Origin: Semisulcospira habei
Lineage: Eukaryota; Mollusca; Gastropoda; Semisulcospiridae
DNA: 64,000 bases
Assembly (NCBI GenBank): GCA_036245525.1
Contig: BTPG01000007.1
Span: forward strand, 165,316,976-165,380,975
Direction: 5' to 3'
Shown: positions 1 to 10,530 of the stretch, piece after piece
How the letters are laid out: each line of letters starts with the position of its first letter
Position numbering within the stretch: position 1 is the stretch's first letter
The notes under the pieces: model-generated
Database searches by the model: none
What the model was told of the DNA's origin: nothing
The model's input: only the letters and a program-made list of their open reading frames with translations
Position numbers and translations under genes: made by a program

Positions 1-3000
1 TGTACGCACTAATAACAGGTTTAAAATCACTATAGACAGTCTGTGTGTCAGGGACAGGGTCACTGCGGGCACTGTTGGCAGCAGAATCTGCGATTCTGTT
101 GCCTTCGATGACCACATGGCCTGGGACCCAAATAAAAATGATGTCATAATATTCCTTCATCAAGTCCGCATAGAGCTCTCTAATCTGCACCAGCAGTGGA
201 TGGTCTGTTCCCGCGCCCTGAAGGGCCTGCAGGGCAGAAAGAGAGTCAGACAGAATCAGGAAGTTCCTTTCCCGAGACTGATAGGCATGCTTGAGTGCTA
301 GCAGAATGGCCTGCAGTTCTGCACTAAATACAGAGGAATGGTCAGGGAGACGGAGCTTAAATGGGCGTCTAGGATGGCGAGAGGACACTGCAGCCGCAGC
401 CACTCTTCCATCCTCAGACTTGGACCCATCCGTATAAAGACGACAATAGCCAGGAAAAATTGAAAGGAGTTCATTGAGGCTCTGTTGGTATATGGCTGGT
501 GGAGTACAATCCTTCTTGTGGGCAGTCAAGTCCAGCAAGATGTCAGGAACTGGTAGTAGCCAGGGTGGAGTGACGTGTTGCAGAGATTCCGAAACTTTGT
601 CCAGGTCCACTCCGGCCGCCTGCAGATGAGGTCGGACACGGAAGGAAAGTGGACGGACAGCTCCCGGATGGGCATCGTAAATCTCTGCAAACGACGGGTT
701 AAAAACACAATCATAGGCAGGATTTTCTGGATGGGCCTTCAGCTTCAGAACGTAGCTGAGCATGAGGCGGATGCGGCGGAGCCTGAGAGAAGGCTCCCCT
801 GCCTCTGCATACAGACTAGGAACTGGAGATGTCCTGAAGGCTCCCAGACATATGCGCAGACCTTGATGGTGAATTGTGTTCAGACGCTGCAGAACAGACT
901 TGGAAGCCGAGCCATATACCACAGAGCCGTAATCCAGTTTGGACCGAACAAGGGCCCGGTACAGTCGAAGTAAGACGATGCGGTCTGCACCCCAGTCAGT
1001 ACGACCAACGACACGAAGAATGTCGAGGGCCTTCCGACAAGAGGTTCTAAGGTAGTTAACATGGTTGCAGAAGGTCAATCTTTTGTCAAAGATGACCCCC
1101 AAAAACTTAGCCTCTTCAGCCACCTTAATTGGCACTCCAGCAATGCTCAGGCTAGGTTCTGGAAAAAATTTCGTCTGGTTAGTAAAATGCACACAGACTG
1201 TCTTGGAGGGCGAGAATCTGAATCCATTGAGAGACACCCACCCCTGGATGCGATCAACGCACAGCTGCAAGCGCCTCTCAAGGGACGCAAGTCCTCGACC
1301 TCGTGCACACAAAGCAAAGTCGTCCACAAACAAAGAGCATTCAGAATCATCCTTGACGGCCTTTACAATGTTATTTATTTTAATGCTAAATAAAACAGGA
1401 GATAGAATACTGCCCTGCGGGACACCCATCTCCTGTTCAAAGGAGTCGGAGAGGGTGGAGCCCACACGGACATGGAACGACCTGTTGGACAAAAAATTGT
1501 GAATAAAAATGGGCAGATGCCCTTTAAAACCCATGTCCGACAAATCAGACATTATACCATGCTTCCAGGTAGTGTCATATGCCTTTTCAAGATCAAAGAA
1601 AATTGCATAGACATGCTGCTTGTTGACAAAAGCATCTCGGATAAAAGACTCAAAGCGGACTAGATGGTCAGTTGTACTACGGAAGCGCCGGAAACCGCAC
1701 TGGAGGTCTGTGATGAGACCCTGTGACTCAAGATGCCACACCAGTCGGGCGTTGACCAAGCGTTCCATAGTTTTACATAAACATGATGTCAAAGCTATTG
1801 GCCGGTAGTTGCCCGGGTCGGAAGGATCCTTACCCGGCTTGGGAATTGGCACAACCACAGCCTGGCGCCAAGATGGCGGAAAATGACCGGTTATCCAGAT
1901 ATGGTTAAAGGCCTTGAGAAGTACAAGGAGTGAATCCTCAGGCAGATGTGTTATGAGCTGATAATGGATGGTATCTAATCCAGCAGCAGAGTCAGTACAT
2001 TTCTGCATGGCTTGCTGCAATTCTGAAAACGTAAAAGGGGCATTATAGTCTTCCAAGTTATCCGATATAAAATCACAAGCACAAGATTCTCGCTTCTCCT
2101 TCTCTCTCTGGAAGAAAGGTGAATAATGCTCTGTTGAAGAATTATGGGCAATGGTGGAGGCAAGTAAATTGGCCACAGCCTTTTTATCTGTGACCAAACT
2201 GGCACCATCTCTAAGATGGCCGACAGAAGCCGAGCCACCCCTGCCCCCAATTCTTCGAACAGCCTTCCAGACTTTTTGGGACGGAGTCATAGAAGATAAA
2301 GATGAGACGAAGCGTCTCCAGGAAGCACGGCGTTCACGTTTAAAAATATAACGGGCTTTCGCCCGCTGTCTTTTAAAGGTTAAAATATTTGCTTGCGACG
2401 GATTACGAAATGCACGTCGCTGAGCAGATTTGCGCATTGTTTGGGCCTTGCGGCACTCTTCATTGAACCATGGTACTCTCGGCTTCCGAGGGAGTGATGT
2501 GGAAGTTCTAGGGATGGTTTCACCTGCAACCTCCAACAAAATAGAAGTAAAACAAGAAACAGGTTCTTCAGCTGACATGACCACCTCCTCTGTAAGACGA
2601 GACTGACAGAGAGAGGCAAACAGAGACCAGTTAGCTTTCTTGAGATTCCAGCGCCCCACCGGCGAATCCTCCTCACAGCTGACCGATGACAGGACTACTG
2701 GGAAGTGGTCACTACCACACAGGTCGCCGTGAACCTTCCAGTCAAAGTCCAGCATGAGAGAAGGATCACACACAGTGAGGTCTAGAACAGAACTAGATCC
2801 GGAACCTGAGTTAGAGTATGTAGGTGAGCCATCGTTAAAGACACATAGGTTAAGTTGAGAAAAAACATCTTCTAACATCTGACCTCTGCCATCATAGTGG
2901 TCACTACCCCAAAGGTGAGCATGACCGTTAAAATCCCCCATGAGAATAAAGGGAGGGGGCAGTTGATCTACTAAGTGAAAAATATCATTGCTACAGACCC

Positions 3001-3325
3001 GCAGTGATGGTGGCAGGTAAATACTGCATATGGTTATGGTCTTTTTTAAGGTAACCCGAGCAGCGACAGCCTGAAGACAGGTGTCGATGCTAACGGGGCT
3101 ACATAAAATTTGGCTACTAATGAGAAGAGCCGCTCCACCCGAGCGCCTCTCCGAATCAGAGCCTTTATGTATAACATTAAAACCATTAAAAGACACAGGG
3201 TCAGAAGTCTTCAGGTAAGTCTCCTGAAGAGATATGACTGAGGGGTTATAGAACTTGACTAAAAGACGTAATTCCTCAAAGTTAGCTCAAAAACCACGAC
3301 AATTCCACTGAAGCAAAGAGTCCAT
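1..3325 (-). pseudogene. Nimb copy A ORF2 (EN-RT-RNaseH), one early stop codon
   Basis: The ORF starts at an ATG at 3325-3323, two bases after the ORF1 stop. Codon 13 is TGA where copy B has CAA; two base changes separate them. I found no other stop in this frame as far as the window edge, so about 1095 codons stay open. The product would be the element's replicase: an APE-type endonuclease with the GDFNGH and SDHFPV motifs, a reverse transcriptase with FVDD, and RNase H up to the cut. Whether a downstream start restores function is unknown, because codon 13 precedes almost the whole endonuclease. The C-terminal codons lie outside the window. Confidence 0.8.
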
Positions 3326-3327
3326 GA

Positions 3328-4767
3328 TTAAGTCTTATCTGGGGGTAAGGAGTTTTTCCCCCCTTTTTCCTTTACCTTGGAAGGAGTTGAAGAAACAGAG
3401 GGGGGCCGGCTCCCGGGCCTCCTCTGGTTCTTCGGAGAGGAAGGGGGTGGAGCTGCCGCAGCATCAGCAACAACAACTTCCACTCCCTCCATCCGCTCCT
3501 CCAGTGCAGCATATTTGTTTTGAAGGGGCACATCTGTATTCCCCTTCTGGGCCCGTGCGCACAGCGGTCCCATAGATTTCTTAGACTTCTGGTCCTGGGC
3601 AGCGTTCCTGCCGCTAGAGTTAGCGGCCTTAGAAGGCTGACCAGAGCCAGAAGCCTTTGGAGTTGACTGACTAACAGGTTTGGGTGGGGGCTGAGGCTTA
3701 GGGGCAACAGAAGGCGGCACAACCGGACCGGCAGTGTCCGCCTTCTGCGTTCCCTGGCTCCTTGTCACCACCGGAGGAGGGTTACTCTCCAGGGGCGAGA
3801 TGAGCCGAGGCTCCGCCCCCAACCAAGAAGTTGGGGTCTGACATGAAAAGTCTTTGGTGGGGCACTTGCCTGCCACCGCTGCACTAAAAGTATACACTGA
3901 GGTGTTAGAGGTTGGGGCAGCCGCAGCTGCACCAGGGCCTTCAACCAGTTTTTTGGCATCCAGAAAGGACAGCCCCTTCTCCACACGCACCTGCTGAATC
4001 TTGCACTCGGATATCCAACGAGGGCATTTCTTATCCGAAGCCATATGCGCCCCCTGGCAATTCACACACAGGGGGGTGGCTGTGCAGGACTCAGCAGAGT
4101 GTCCGGGCCTAGTGCAACGGGCGCATGAAGCCTCTGCCTGACGGCATGTCTTCTGCCCATGGCCATACTTTTGGCACTTAAAGCACCGGAGGGGAAGAGG
4201 GACGTACTTTTTCACTCTCAGGGAGTAGTAACCTCCCCAGATGGTAGTAGGAGGGGTGGGGGTGCCAAACGTCAGGATGATGGTAGGGAGACGGATCTCC
4301 CCACCACCTCGCTTGGAAGCGAAGCGCCTGACGCAAGTCACCCCCTGAGACTTAAGGTTCCTTACAAGTTCATCTTCTGACAGTTCTGCCAAAGCTTGAT
4401 CTTTGATTACGCCTCTTGACGAATTCATAGTTTTGTGGGGTGTGACTTCCACAGGAGTGTCTCCGATGGAAGAGAGCCCCAGTAGCCCGCTGGAGTGTGC
4501 CCGAGTACGGCACTCCACCAGCAAGTCACCAGACCTGAGGCGCTGGGCGTCAGGCCTGCCAACACGGCTCCTGAGGGTCTCCCCCACCAGAAAAGGATGC
4601 AGCTTGGTAACTGGTTTCTCCTTCACCTTGCTATGGACAATGAGGAAGCGAGGCCATACGGCCGACGCCTGAGGCGTCGCTTCCTCACAGTCTGAATCAC
4701 TGTCATGTGCAATGTCGGTGTCTATGCGCCGTTTCTGTGCTAGTTTTGGTTTTTTGGTTGTATCCAT
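3328..4767 (-). CDS. Nimb copy A ORF1, gag-like zinc-knuckle protein (479 aa, intact)
   Basis: This is the nucleic-acid-binding ORF1 protein of the LINE, expected to coat the element RNA and form the RNP with ORF2. Residues about 37-190 form a globular region, probably RRM-like by family precedent. Three knuckles follow: C-X2-C-X4-H-X4-C at about 195-208 (CFKCQKYGHGQKTC), another at about 215-228 (CARCTRPGHSAESC), and CVNCQGAH...C at about 234-248. The C-terminal third is rich in Pro, Ser and Lys. The stop TAA is followed by TC and then the ORF2 ATG, a spacing that suggests termination-reinitiation. The reading frame is intact here but broken twice in copy B. Confidence 0.88.
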   Translation of the reverse strand: MDTTKKPKLAQKRRIDTDIAHDSDSDCEEATPQASAVWPRFLIVHSKVKEKPVTKLHPFLVGETLRSRVGRPDAQRLRSGDLLVECRTRAHSSGLLGLSSIGDTPVEVTPHKTMNSSRGVIKDQALAELSEDELVRNLKSQGVTCVRRFASKRGGGEIRLPTIILTFGTPTPPTTIWGGYYSLRVKKYVPLPLRCFKCQKYGHGQKTCRQAEASCARCTRPGHSAESCTATPLCVNCQGAHMASDKKCPRWISECKIQQVRVEKGLSFLDAKKLVEGPGAAAAAPTSNTSVYTFSAAVAGKCPTKDFSCQTPTSWLGAEPRLISPLESNPPPVVTRSQGTQKADTAGPVVPPSVAPKPQPPPKPVSQSTPKASGSGQPSKAANSSGRNAAQDQKSKKSMGPLCARAQKGNTDVPLQNKYAALEERMEGVEVVVADAAAAPPPSSPKNQRRPGSRPPSVSSTPSKVKEKGGKNSLPPDKT

Positions 4768-5442
4768 ATTATATTAGTAGAGATATTCATCCCCCGGGGG
4801 TCCCCGCCCGCCACCGAGCCCAACAAGGGAAAGTGCAACTGTCGGCGGGTCTCCAGCCGACGCACAATGGAGACTGCCCGAAAGATATACTCAAGGGGGT
4901 AAGCCCGATTGAACCGTTTGAGTCACCGCCTTCTATCACACCGTTGAATGCAGGGGAATACTGGCGTAAAGCACCTAATCAGCTGCAGAAGCTATAGCAT
5001 GGTGCTCCGTATAGCAACCCGCATGTCAACAGTGGGATAGGGCTCAACGTGACAAGAGCCGATTGACTAGGCCGGTACGACTAGCCTCCCGTTTAGGTAG
5101 AAGTCAAGGCCGAAGTGGAGTGTTGGCACCAGTGAGCCGCAGCCCAAAGGGAACCTCAGCCACCAGGATCCTCTTCTCCCCCGACACGGGTCTCCAAGCA
5201 CGGCAAACACTTGGGATCCAAAGGACCAAAAAGTCACGAGTATTTTTAAGGACCAATCCAACATGGTACGACCTAGGTTAGCACAGCTCCTTAAAAACCG
5301 GACCAGTGAAAAGGCTGAACAACATATCTGCTGACATCAAGTCCTAATCCTGGACAAAGATGGCACCCGTCCGCTAGCCCACTCAGTCAGGGACTGAGCG
5401 GACTACCCACCTACGCCACGTGGAGGCTGGTGCCGGGTAGGC
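4768..5442 (-). other. 5' leader of Nimb copy A, overlapping the RTE 5' end in antisense
   Basis: About 675 bp precede the ORF1 start and are shared with copy B up to exactly 5442 / 60657. The last 45 bp (5398-5442) are also in frame with, and directly continuous with, the plus-strand RTE endonuclease ORF. The same DNA is therefore read as LINE leader on one strand and RTE coding start on the other. Bidirectional or antisense promoter activity would fit, but no promoter motif is clear. Confidence 0.6.
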
Positions 5443-8385
5443 ACCATCAACATCGGAACATGGAATGTGAAGACCATGTACGAAGCAGGGAAAACAGCTC
5501 AGGTGGCAGTGGAGATGAGGAACTACCGTCTCGACGTCCTTGGCATCAGTGAGGCCAGATGGACGGGCAGCGGACAGAAGAGACTGACCACAGGAGAGAG
5601 GCTGCTGTTTTCCGGCCATGAGGAGGACAATGCACCACACACAGAGGGAGTGGCTCTCATGCTGTCCAAAACTGCGCAGAGTGCTCTCATCGGGTGGGAA
5701 GCCCATGGCCCACGCATCATCACAGCCTCGTTCAGAACACAGCAGAAGAGGATTAGCATGAACATCATCCAGTGCTATGCCCCAACCAACGACAGCGATG
5801 ATGAGACCAAAGACCAGTTTTATAATAGACTGCAGACCATCGTTGGAACCCTCTCTAGAAGAGATTTCAACATCATCATGGGCGATTTCAATGCCAAGGT
5901 CGGCAGCGATAACAGGGGCTTCGAGGAGGTTATGGGGCAGCAGGGTTTGGGAGTAATGAACGATAACGGAGACAGATTTGCAGACCTATGCGCCATAAGC
6001 AACCTTGTCATAGGCGGCACAGTCTTCCCGCACAAGTGCATCCACAAGGTGACATGGGTATCACCGGACCATTTAACCGAGAATCAGATCGACCACGTGT
6101 GCATCTCGAGAAGGTTCCGAAGATCTCTCCAGGACGTCCGAGCGAAGAGAGGAGCCGACGTTGCTTCAGACCACCACCTGGTTGTTGCCAGAATGAAACT
6201 GAAGCTGAAGAGGAACTGGACCGGCGAGACCTGTCAGCGCCAGAGGTTCAACACTACGCTGCTGAAAGATTCAGGCAAGCATGAGGAGTACAGACTCGCC
6301 CTCTCCAACAGGTTCCAGGTTCTCCAAGAGCTTCTGGACGAAGGAACCATTGACGAGCAGTGGAGAGGGGTGAGAGACGCAGTAACTGCAGCATGCAAGG
6401 AGGTGTTGGGCTACAGGAAGCACGCTCACAAAGAGTGGATAACACCAATGACACTCGAGAAAGTAGTAGATAGAAAGAAGAAGAAAGCAGAAGTAAACAA
6501 CAGCCGCACAAGAACAGAGAAGGCCCGCGCTCAGGAGGCATACACAACAGCCAACAAAATAGTAAAGAATAGCATCAAGGCAGACAAGAGAAATTTTGTA
6601 GAGTCACTGGCACAAGAAGCAGAGGAGGCAGCCCGACATGGAAACATGAGAGAGCTCTACAACACCACAAAAAAGCTCTCAGGGAAGTTTGCCAAGCCAG
6701 AGAGGCCAGTAAAGGATAAACAGGGAAGAGCCATCCAAGGAGAGGAGGGACAGAAGAACAGATGGAAGGAGCACTTTGAGGAGCTCTTAAATAGACCAGC
6801 TCCACAAGACCCACCAGACATTCAGGTAGCCGAGAGAGACTTGACGATAGACTGTAGCGAGCCCACCAAGGAGGAGATCCGGAAAGCCATCAAACAGCTC
6901 AAGTCGGGCAAGGCAGCCGGACCCGACAGTATACCGGCAGAAGCGCTAAAGGCGGATACTGAAACCATAATCGAGATGCTCCACCCCCTCTTCAGGAAAA
7001 TCTGGCAGAGAGAACAAGTACCAGCAGAGTGGAAGGAGGGTTACCTGGTCAAGCTGCCAAAAAATGGAGACCTCAGCAACTGTGCCAACTATAGAGGAAT
7101 CACCCTACTGTCTGTCCCAGGCAAAGTCTTCAGCAGGATCCTACTCAACAGGATGAAGGACACAGTGGACCCCCAACTTCGAGATCAACAGGCGGGCTTT
7201 CGCAAGGACCGATCATGCACTGACCAGATCGCCACGCTGCGAATCATCCTGGAACAGTCGCTAGAGTGGAACTCATCCCTCTACATCAACTTCCTTGATT
7301 ACGAGAAGGCCTTCGACAGCGTCAACAGAGCCACCTTGTGGAAGTTGCTGAGACACTATGGAGTACCTGAAAAACTCACCAACATCATCAGGAACTCCTA
7401 CGAGGGACTGACCTGCAGAGTGATCTGTGGAAACCAGCTCACCCACGCCTTCCAAGTCCGGACAGGGGTGAGACAGGGGTGTTTGCTGTCACCGTTCCTG
7501 TTCCTTCTGGCCATTGACTGGGTCATGACGACATCCACAGCACAGAAGCGAAATGGCATCCAATGGACACTTTGGACCCAACTGGACAACCTGGACTTTG
7601 CAGATGACCTAGCCCTGCTCTCGCACACCCAACAACAGATGCAAGAAAAGACAAACGCAGTGGCAGTGAACTCCGCAAGGCTAGGCCTGAACATCCACCG
7701 TGGAAAGAGCAAGGTGCTGAAAGTCAACGCTGCCAGTGGAACGCCCATCACACTGGAAGGCGAGGCACTAGAAGAGGTGGAGAGCTTCACCTACCTCGGC
7801 AGCATAGTCGACAAGAAGGGTGGGACGGATGCTGACGTGAAGACCAGGATAGGCAAGGCCAGGGCAGCATTTCTCCAGCTAAAGAACGTCTGGACTTCAA
7901 GAGATCTGTCAGTCAACACCAAGATCCGACTGTTCAACACCAATGTGAAACCAGTACTCCTCTATGGAGCAGAGACCTGGAGGACCACAGTGTCGTCCAC
8001 CAAGAAAATACAGACGTTCATCAACAACAGTCTGAGAAGGCTCCTCGGGATACGCTGGCCGGACAAAATCAGCAACGAGGAATTGTGGCAGCGGACAAAG
8101 CAGAAGCCTGCAGAAGTGGAGCTTCAACAACGCCGCTGGAGATGGATAGGTCACACACTACGCAAGCCAGCAACCAACACCACAAAGCAAGCCCTAAGAT
8201 GGAACCCACAGGGAAAAAGGAAGAGAGGTCGGCCACGAAACACCTGGCGACGTGACCTGGAGACAGATGCCAAGAAGATGGGCCACACCTGGGGACAGCT
8301 GGAGAGACTCGCCATCACAGAGACGGCTGGAGGGACCTTGTCGGCGGCCTATGCCCCAGGGGGGGTGATGGGCGTAAGTAAGTAA
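5398..8385 (+). CDS. RTE ORF2: endonuclease-reverse transcriptase
   Basis: This enzyme nicks target DNA and reverse-transcribes the element RNA. The frame is open from 5398, just after a TGA at 5395-5397; the first in-frame ATG is at 5476. The endonuclease spans roughly the first 240 residues, with the expected Asn (GTWNV), Glu (GISEARW), Tyr (CYAPTND), Asp/Asn (GDFNAKVG) and SDHH motifs. The reverse transcriptase follows with GKAAGPD, NYRGITLL, DYEKAFDSV, RQGCLLSPFLF and the catalytic FADD. A basic C-terminal segment (KRKRGRPRNTWRRDL) is typical of the clade. The 996-codon frame has no internal stop, so the copy may be coding-competent. The stop TAA at 8383-8385 is supplied by the (TAAG)n tail itself. 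Confidence 0.9.
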   Translation, partial: ADYPPTPRGGWCRVGTINIGTWNVKTMYEAGKTAQVAVEMRNYRLDVLGISEARWTGSGQKRLTTGERLLFSGHEEDNAPHTEGVALMLSKTAQSALIGWEAHGPRIITASFRTQQKRISMNIIQCYAPTNDSDDETKDQFYNRLQTIVGTLSRRDFNIIMGDFNAKVGSDNRGFEEVMGQQGLGVMNDNGDRFADLCAISNLVIGGTVFPHKCIHKVTWVSPDHLTENQIDHVCISRRFRRSLQDVRAKRGADVASDHHLVVARMKLKLKRNWTGETCQRQRFNTTLLKDSGKHEEYRLALSNRFQVLQELLDEGTIDEQWRGVRDAVTAACKEVLGYRKHAHKEWITPMTLEKVVDRKKKKAEVNNSRTRTEKARAQEAYTTANKIVKNSIKADKRNFVESLAQEAEEAARHGNMRELYNTTKKLSGKFAKPERPVKDKQGRAIQGEEGQKNRWKEHFEELLNRPAPQDPPDIQVAERDLTIDCSEPTKEEIRKAIKQLKSGKAAGPDSIPAEALKADTETIIEMLHPLFRKIWQREQVPAEWKEGYLVKLPKNGDLSNCANYRGITLLSVPGKVFSRILLNRMKDTVDPQLRDQQAGFRKDRSCTDQIATLRIILEQSLEWNSSLYINFLDYEKAFDSVNRATLWKLLRHYGVPEKLTNIIRNSYEGLTCRVICGNQLTHAFQVRTGVRQGCLLSPFLFLLAIDWVMTTSTAQKRNGIQWTLWTQLDNLDFADDLALLSHTQQQMQEKTNAVAVNSARLGLNIHRGKSKVLKVNAASGTPITLEGEALEEVESFTYLGSIVDKKGGTDADVKTRIGKARAAFLQLKNVWTSRDLSVNTKIRLFNTNVKPVLLYGAETWRTTVSSTKKIQTFINNSLRRLLGIRWPDKISNEELWQRTKQKPAEVELQQRRWRWIGHTLRKPATNTTKQALRWNPQGKRKRGRPRNTWRRDLETDAKKMGHTWGQLERLAITETAGGTLSAAYAPGGVMGVSK

Positions 8386-8390
8386 GTAAG
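5398..8390 (+). mobile_element. RTE-clade non-LTR retrotransposon with (TAAG)n tail
   Basis: A single-ORF LINE ending in four TAAG units at 8375-8390, a microsatellite tail typical of RTE elements. A 5'-truncated relative with the same tail lies on the other strand at 30405-31448. No target duplication could be found, because the 5' side runs straight into the Nimb leader. The true 5' end may lie further left, within 5050-5400. Confidence 0.85.
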
Positions 8391-8760
8391 TCTGGCTACT
8401 GATGCTGGGATGAACAAAGACTTCAGAAACAAGATGTGCATCCACCGCGAAGGATGGGGTTAACCTCTATACAAGACAGCTAATTAACAAATGTTATGTT
8501 ACAGAATGACAAGAAAACAGACTGATCTTGTTAGGGTATCAATACAGTCCATGATTTCATTTGCACTGACTTGCACTTGATTCATTTAAAATACATGCAT
8601 GTGCAAGATGTGTTTCATTGATCTAGGTCATATGCTGTGAAAGAGATTCAGTCTTGAACTCAAATCATGAACAGCTGTGCCACCTGTGAGCACAAATAGT
8701 GTTGTCCGCTGACACATTCTGTGATACCCTTTCCACCCTCCATCTTGCTGAAGACTTAAA

Positions 8761-8830
8761 TGTGTGCTGGCCTGTTATTTTAGACCTTCCAGCTTCAGCC
8801 GTAAGGTACAAAATCACAGCCCAGCAAACA
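8761..8830. repeat. Palindromic element, family 3 (GTGTGCTGG..CCAGCA type)
   Basis: The two arms read TGTGTGCTGG..CTGT.ATTTTAGACCTT and the complement AAGGTACAAAATCACAGCCCAGCA. The arms have diverged but still pair. Other copies are at 12583-12650, 15317-15385, 15838-15897, 21769-21839, 23955-24012 and 42246-42315. Confidence 0.65.
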
Positions 8831-9282
8831 TATCACACATTGACAATTACGCCTTTCCTCCATTACCATACAATGATACATCATGTTCCTTTTAGGTTAT
8901 ACGCTGAAATGGACCTATAGTCTAATGGCTGTGCCCAATTTTATATGTAGCGACTGGGGTACCCATAATTGCAGGGGAACAACCCCCAACCCTCCCGTCC
9001 AATCCCAACTGCAAACAACTTTACCTTTCTATTCCAAACAAAATGTATATGGAATGCTGGCTGGGTCTAGTGGGGACTGGGACTGATTACTGATCTCCGT
9101 CCGACACTCACACTGAACTGGGGAGCCTCCCCACCCTCTGCCTTTCATTTCCAACACCCGTCCACTAAATAAAGACCAAAGGTCAGCGACCCGCACCTCA
9201 GGTGTTTTGACATGAATGTGATTTGATAAATCATATAACGTAACACAGTATTACCCCTACACTCAAACCTAAGTAAGACAAC

Positions 9283-9366
9283 TACCCAAAGGGACTATCA
9301 AGAAGTGATCACTGTGGACCGCCTGCCCACACCGATCACTTTGTGATAGTCCTTTCGGGTAGTTGT
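9283..9366. repeat. Palindrome, single copy in window
   Basis: The arms CAACTACCCAAAGGGACTAT and its complement ending CCTTTCGGGTAGTTG flank a loop of about 20 bp. The hairpin is not in the same family as the TTAA elements nearby. Confidence 0.6.
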
Positions 9367-9456
9367 CTCCTTACACAGGGTCATCGAAGTAAAAGCAAGA
9401 AGACCACATGAAAAAAATGAGTCGTCTAGCCAGGTTTGACTGTAGAAGTATTGCTT

Positions 9457-9525
9457 TAACCTTCCACAGCATGCATCCACTAGTACTGTTTACTGTACCA
9501 GTGGCTGCATGGATGCAGTGGTTAA
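9457..9525. repeat. TTAA-bounded palindrome, family 5 (GCATGCAGCCACTGGTACTG type)
   Basis: TTAA at 9457-9460 and 9522-9525 bound a hairpin with arms GCATGCATCCACTAGTAC and GTACCAGTGGCTGCATGGATGC. Other copies are at 17897-17965, 35528-35597 and 44050-44115. Confidence 0.65.
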
Positions 9526-10061
9526 CTTTTGTGTTACCACACAATAAAGTTGGTATTACTTAAAACAAAGGCCATTAAATGAATGAATAGTACAATTATA
9601 ATGCAACACAGGGCAAAGTGGATTGCACAATGCATGACTCCAGCTGTGACTTCTGCAGTGACTCACTAAGTTAAAGCATAATTTATAGTCACACTAGACC
9701 TGTCCCTTCAGGCCAACCTAATAATAACAACTTTTATGACTACAGAAATGCATTTCCATAATGTGCATTGATTTGTGATTTTGGACCTTCAGTCTGGAGC
9801 TGTCACCATTGTCAGGCAAAATGTTACAGACCAGTGCACAATACTTCTGAACAGTATCAAGTAAACTATGGCCGCTATCTTGAGGCCTCTAGCTGAATCG
9901 CTAATAATAGTTACATGCACACTGCACAAAGAGAAACTTTAAACAGCAGTCTGTCACTTTGAGTGCATTTGAAAAGCTATCATGACACTAAATTATTCAC
10001 ATGCACGATGGGACATTATAAAACCCCTTCGCTGTCGGGAAATAATGAACATCACCCAAAT

Positions 10062-10127
10062 GCAAGAGGCACAAATCCTCATGAGCCCCTGCAGTTGCAG
10101 GGGCTCATGAGGATCTATGCCTCTTGC
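10062..10127. repeat. Palindromic element, family 2 (CATGAGCCCCTGCAG type)
   Basis: A near-perfect hairpin: GCAAGAGGCA.AAATCCTCAT, GAGCCCCTGCA, then the complement ending ATGCCTCTTGC. Other copies are at 12402-12468, 14046-14108, 17484-17550, 19692-19757 and 37621-37686. One more was split by DIRS D1 (24842-24884 plus 34328-34342). Confidence 0.75.
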
Positions 10128-10419
10128 TGACACCACTTTGCATCTGTTTCCTTGGATGGCTAGGACTCTTTGGCATGAATAAACAAAGATTACACAATCT
10201 GTGTTCACTAAGAGATACACTAAGGCCACTATCTTAAAGCCTCCAGATGGATCACTTCAACAGTCACATGCACATAGCACAAAGGGGAAATTTAAACGGA
10301 CTGTTTGACCCTTTTTGTGCATTTGAAAAGCCATCATAACACTTCCTTGAGTCATTGCTTATCAAGAGCTCATAGCAAACTGTAGCAAGTGTCAAACCAA
10401 TGTGTGCATCTTGTGTGTG

Positions 10420-10449
10420 TGTGTGTGTGTGAGAGAGAGAGTGTCAAAA

Positions 10450-10526
<77 letters not shown>
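10420..10526. repeat. (GT)n/(GA)n microsatellite
   Basis: A GT run is followed by a long GA run. It is interrupted once by GTGTCAAAAATA, a motif also present in the GA tract at 11641-11670. Confidence 0.95.

Positions 10527-10530
<4 letters not shown>

Larger units (their letters stand above)
1..5442 (-). mobile_element. Nimb-like non-LTR retrotransposon, copy A (3' end cut by window edge)
   Basis: A two-ORF LINE in the I/Nimb group: a gag-like ORF1 with zinc knuckles, then ORF2 with endonuclease, reverse transcriptase and RNase H. Its 5' end lies near 5442 and its 3' end lies left of base 1. It matches copy B (54535-60657) almost base for base: the offset is 55238 at the left, then 55244 after one 6-bp in-frame indel near 1236. 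The 5' leader of copy A keeps about 30 bp near 5133-5160 that copy B lacks. Element type is clear from the domains. The clade name is inferred from the RNase H and CCHC layout, not from a tree. Confidence 0.88.
8391..10400. other. Non-coding stretch with short palindromes
   Basis: No exon was recognised. It holds palindromic elements at 8761-8830, 9283-9366, 9457-9525 and 10062-10127, and a diverged direct repeat of about 120 bp (9869-9988 against 10223-10342). If the syntaxin gene continues leftwards, this may be part of its first intron. Confidence 0.6.

Noticed and set aside
3324..3575. Plus-strand open frames across the Nimb elements
   Set aside because: They are antisense shadows of ORF1 and ORF2 and lack any recognisable domain.
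8900..9250. tRNA-derived SINE
   Set aside because: No A and B box pair or tRNA-like fold could be recognised.
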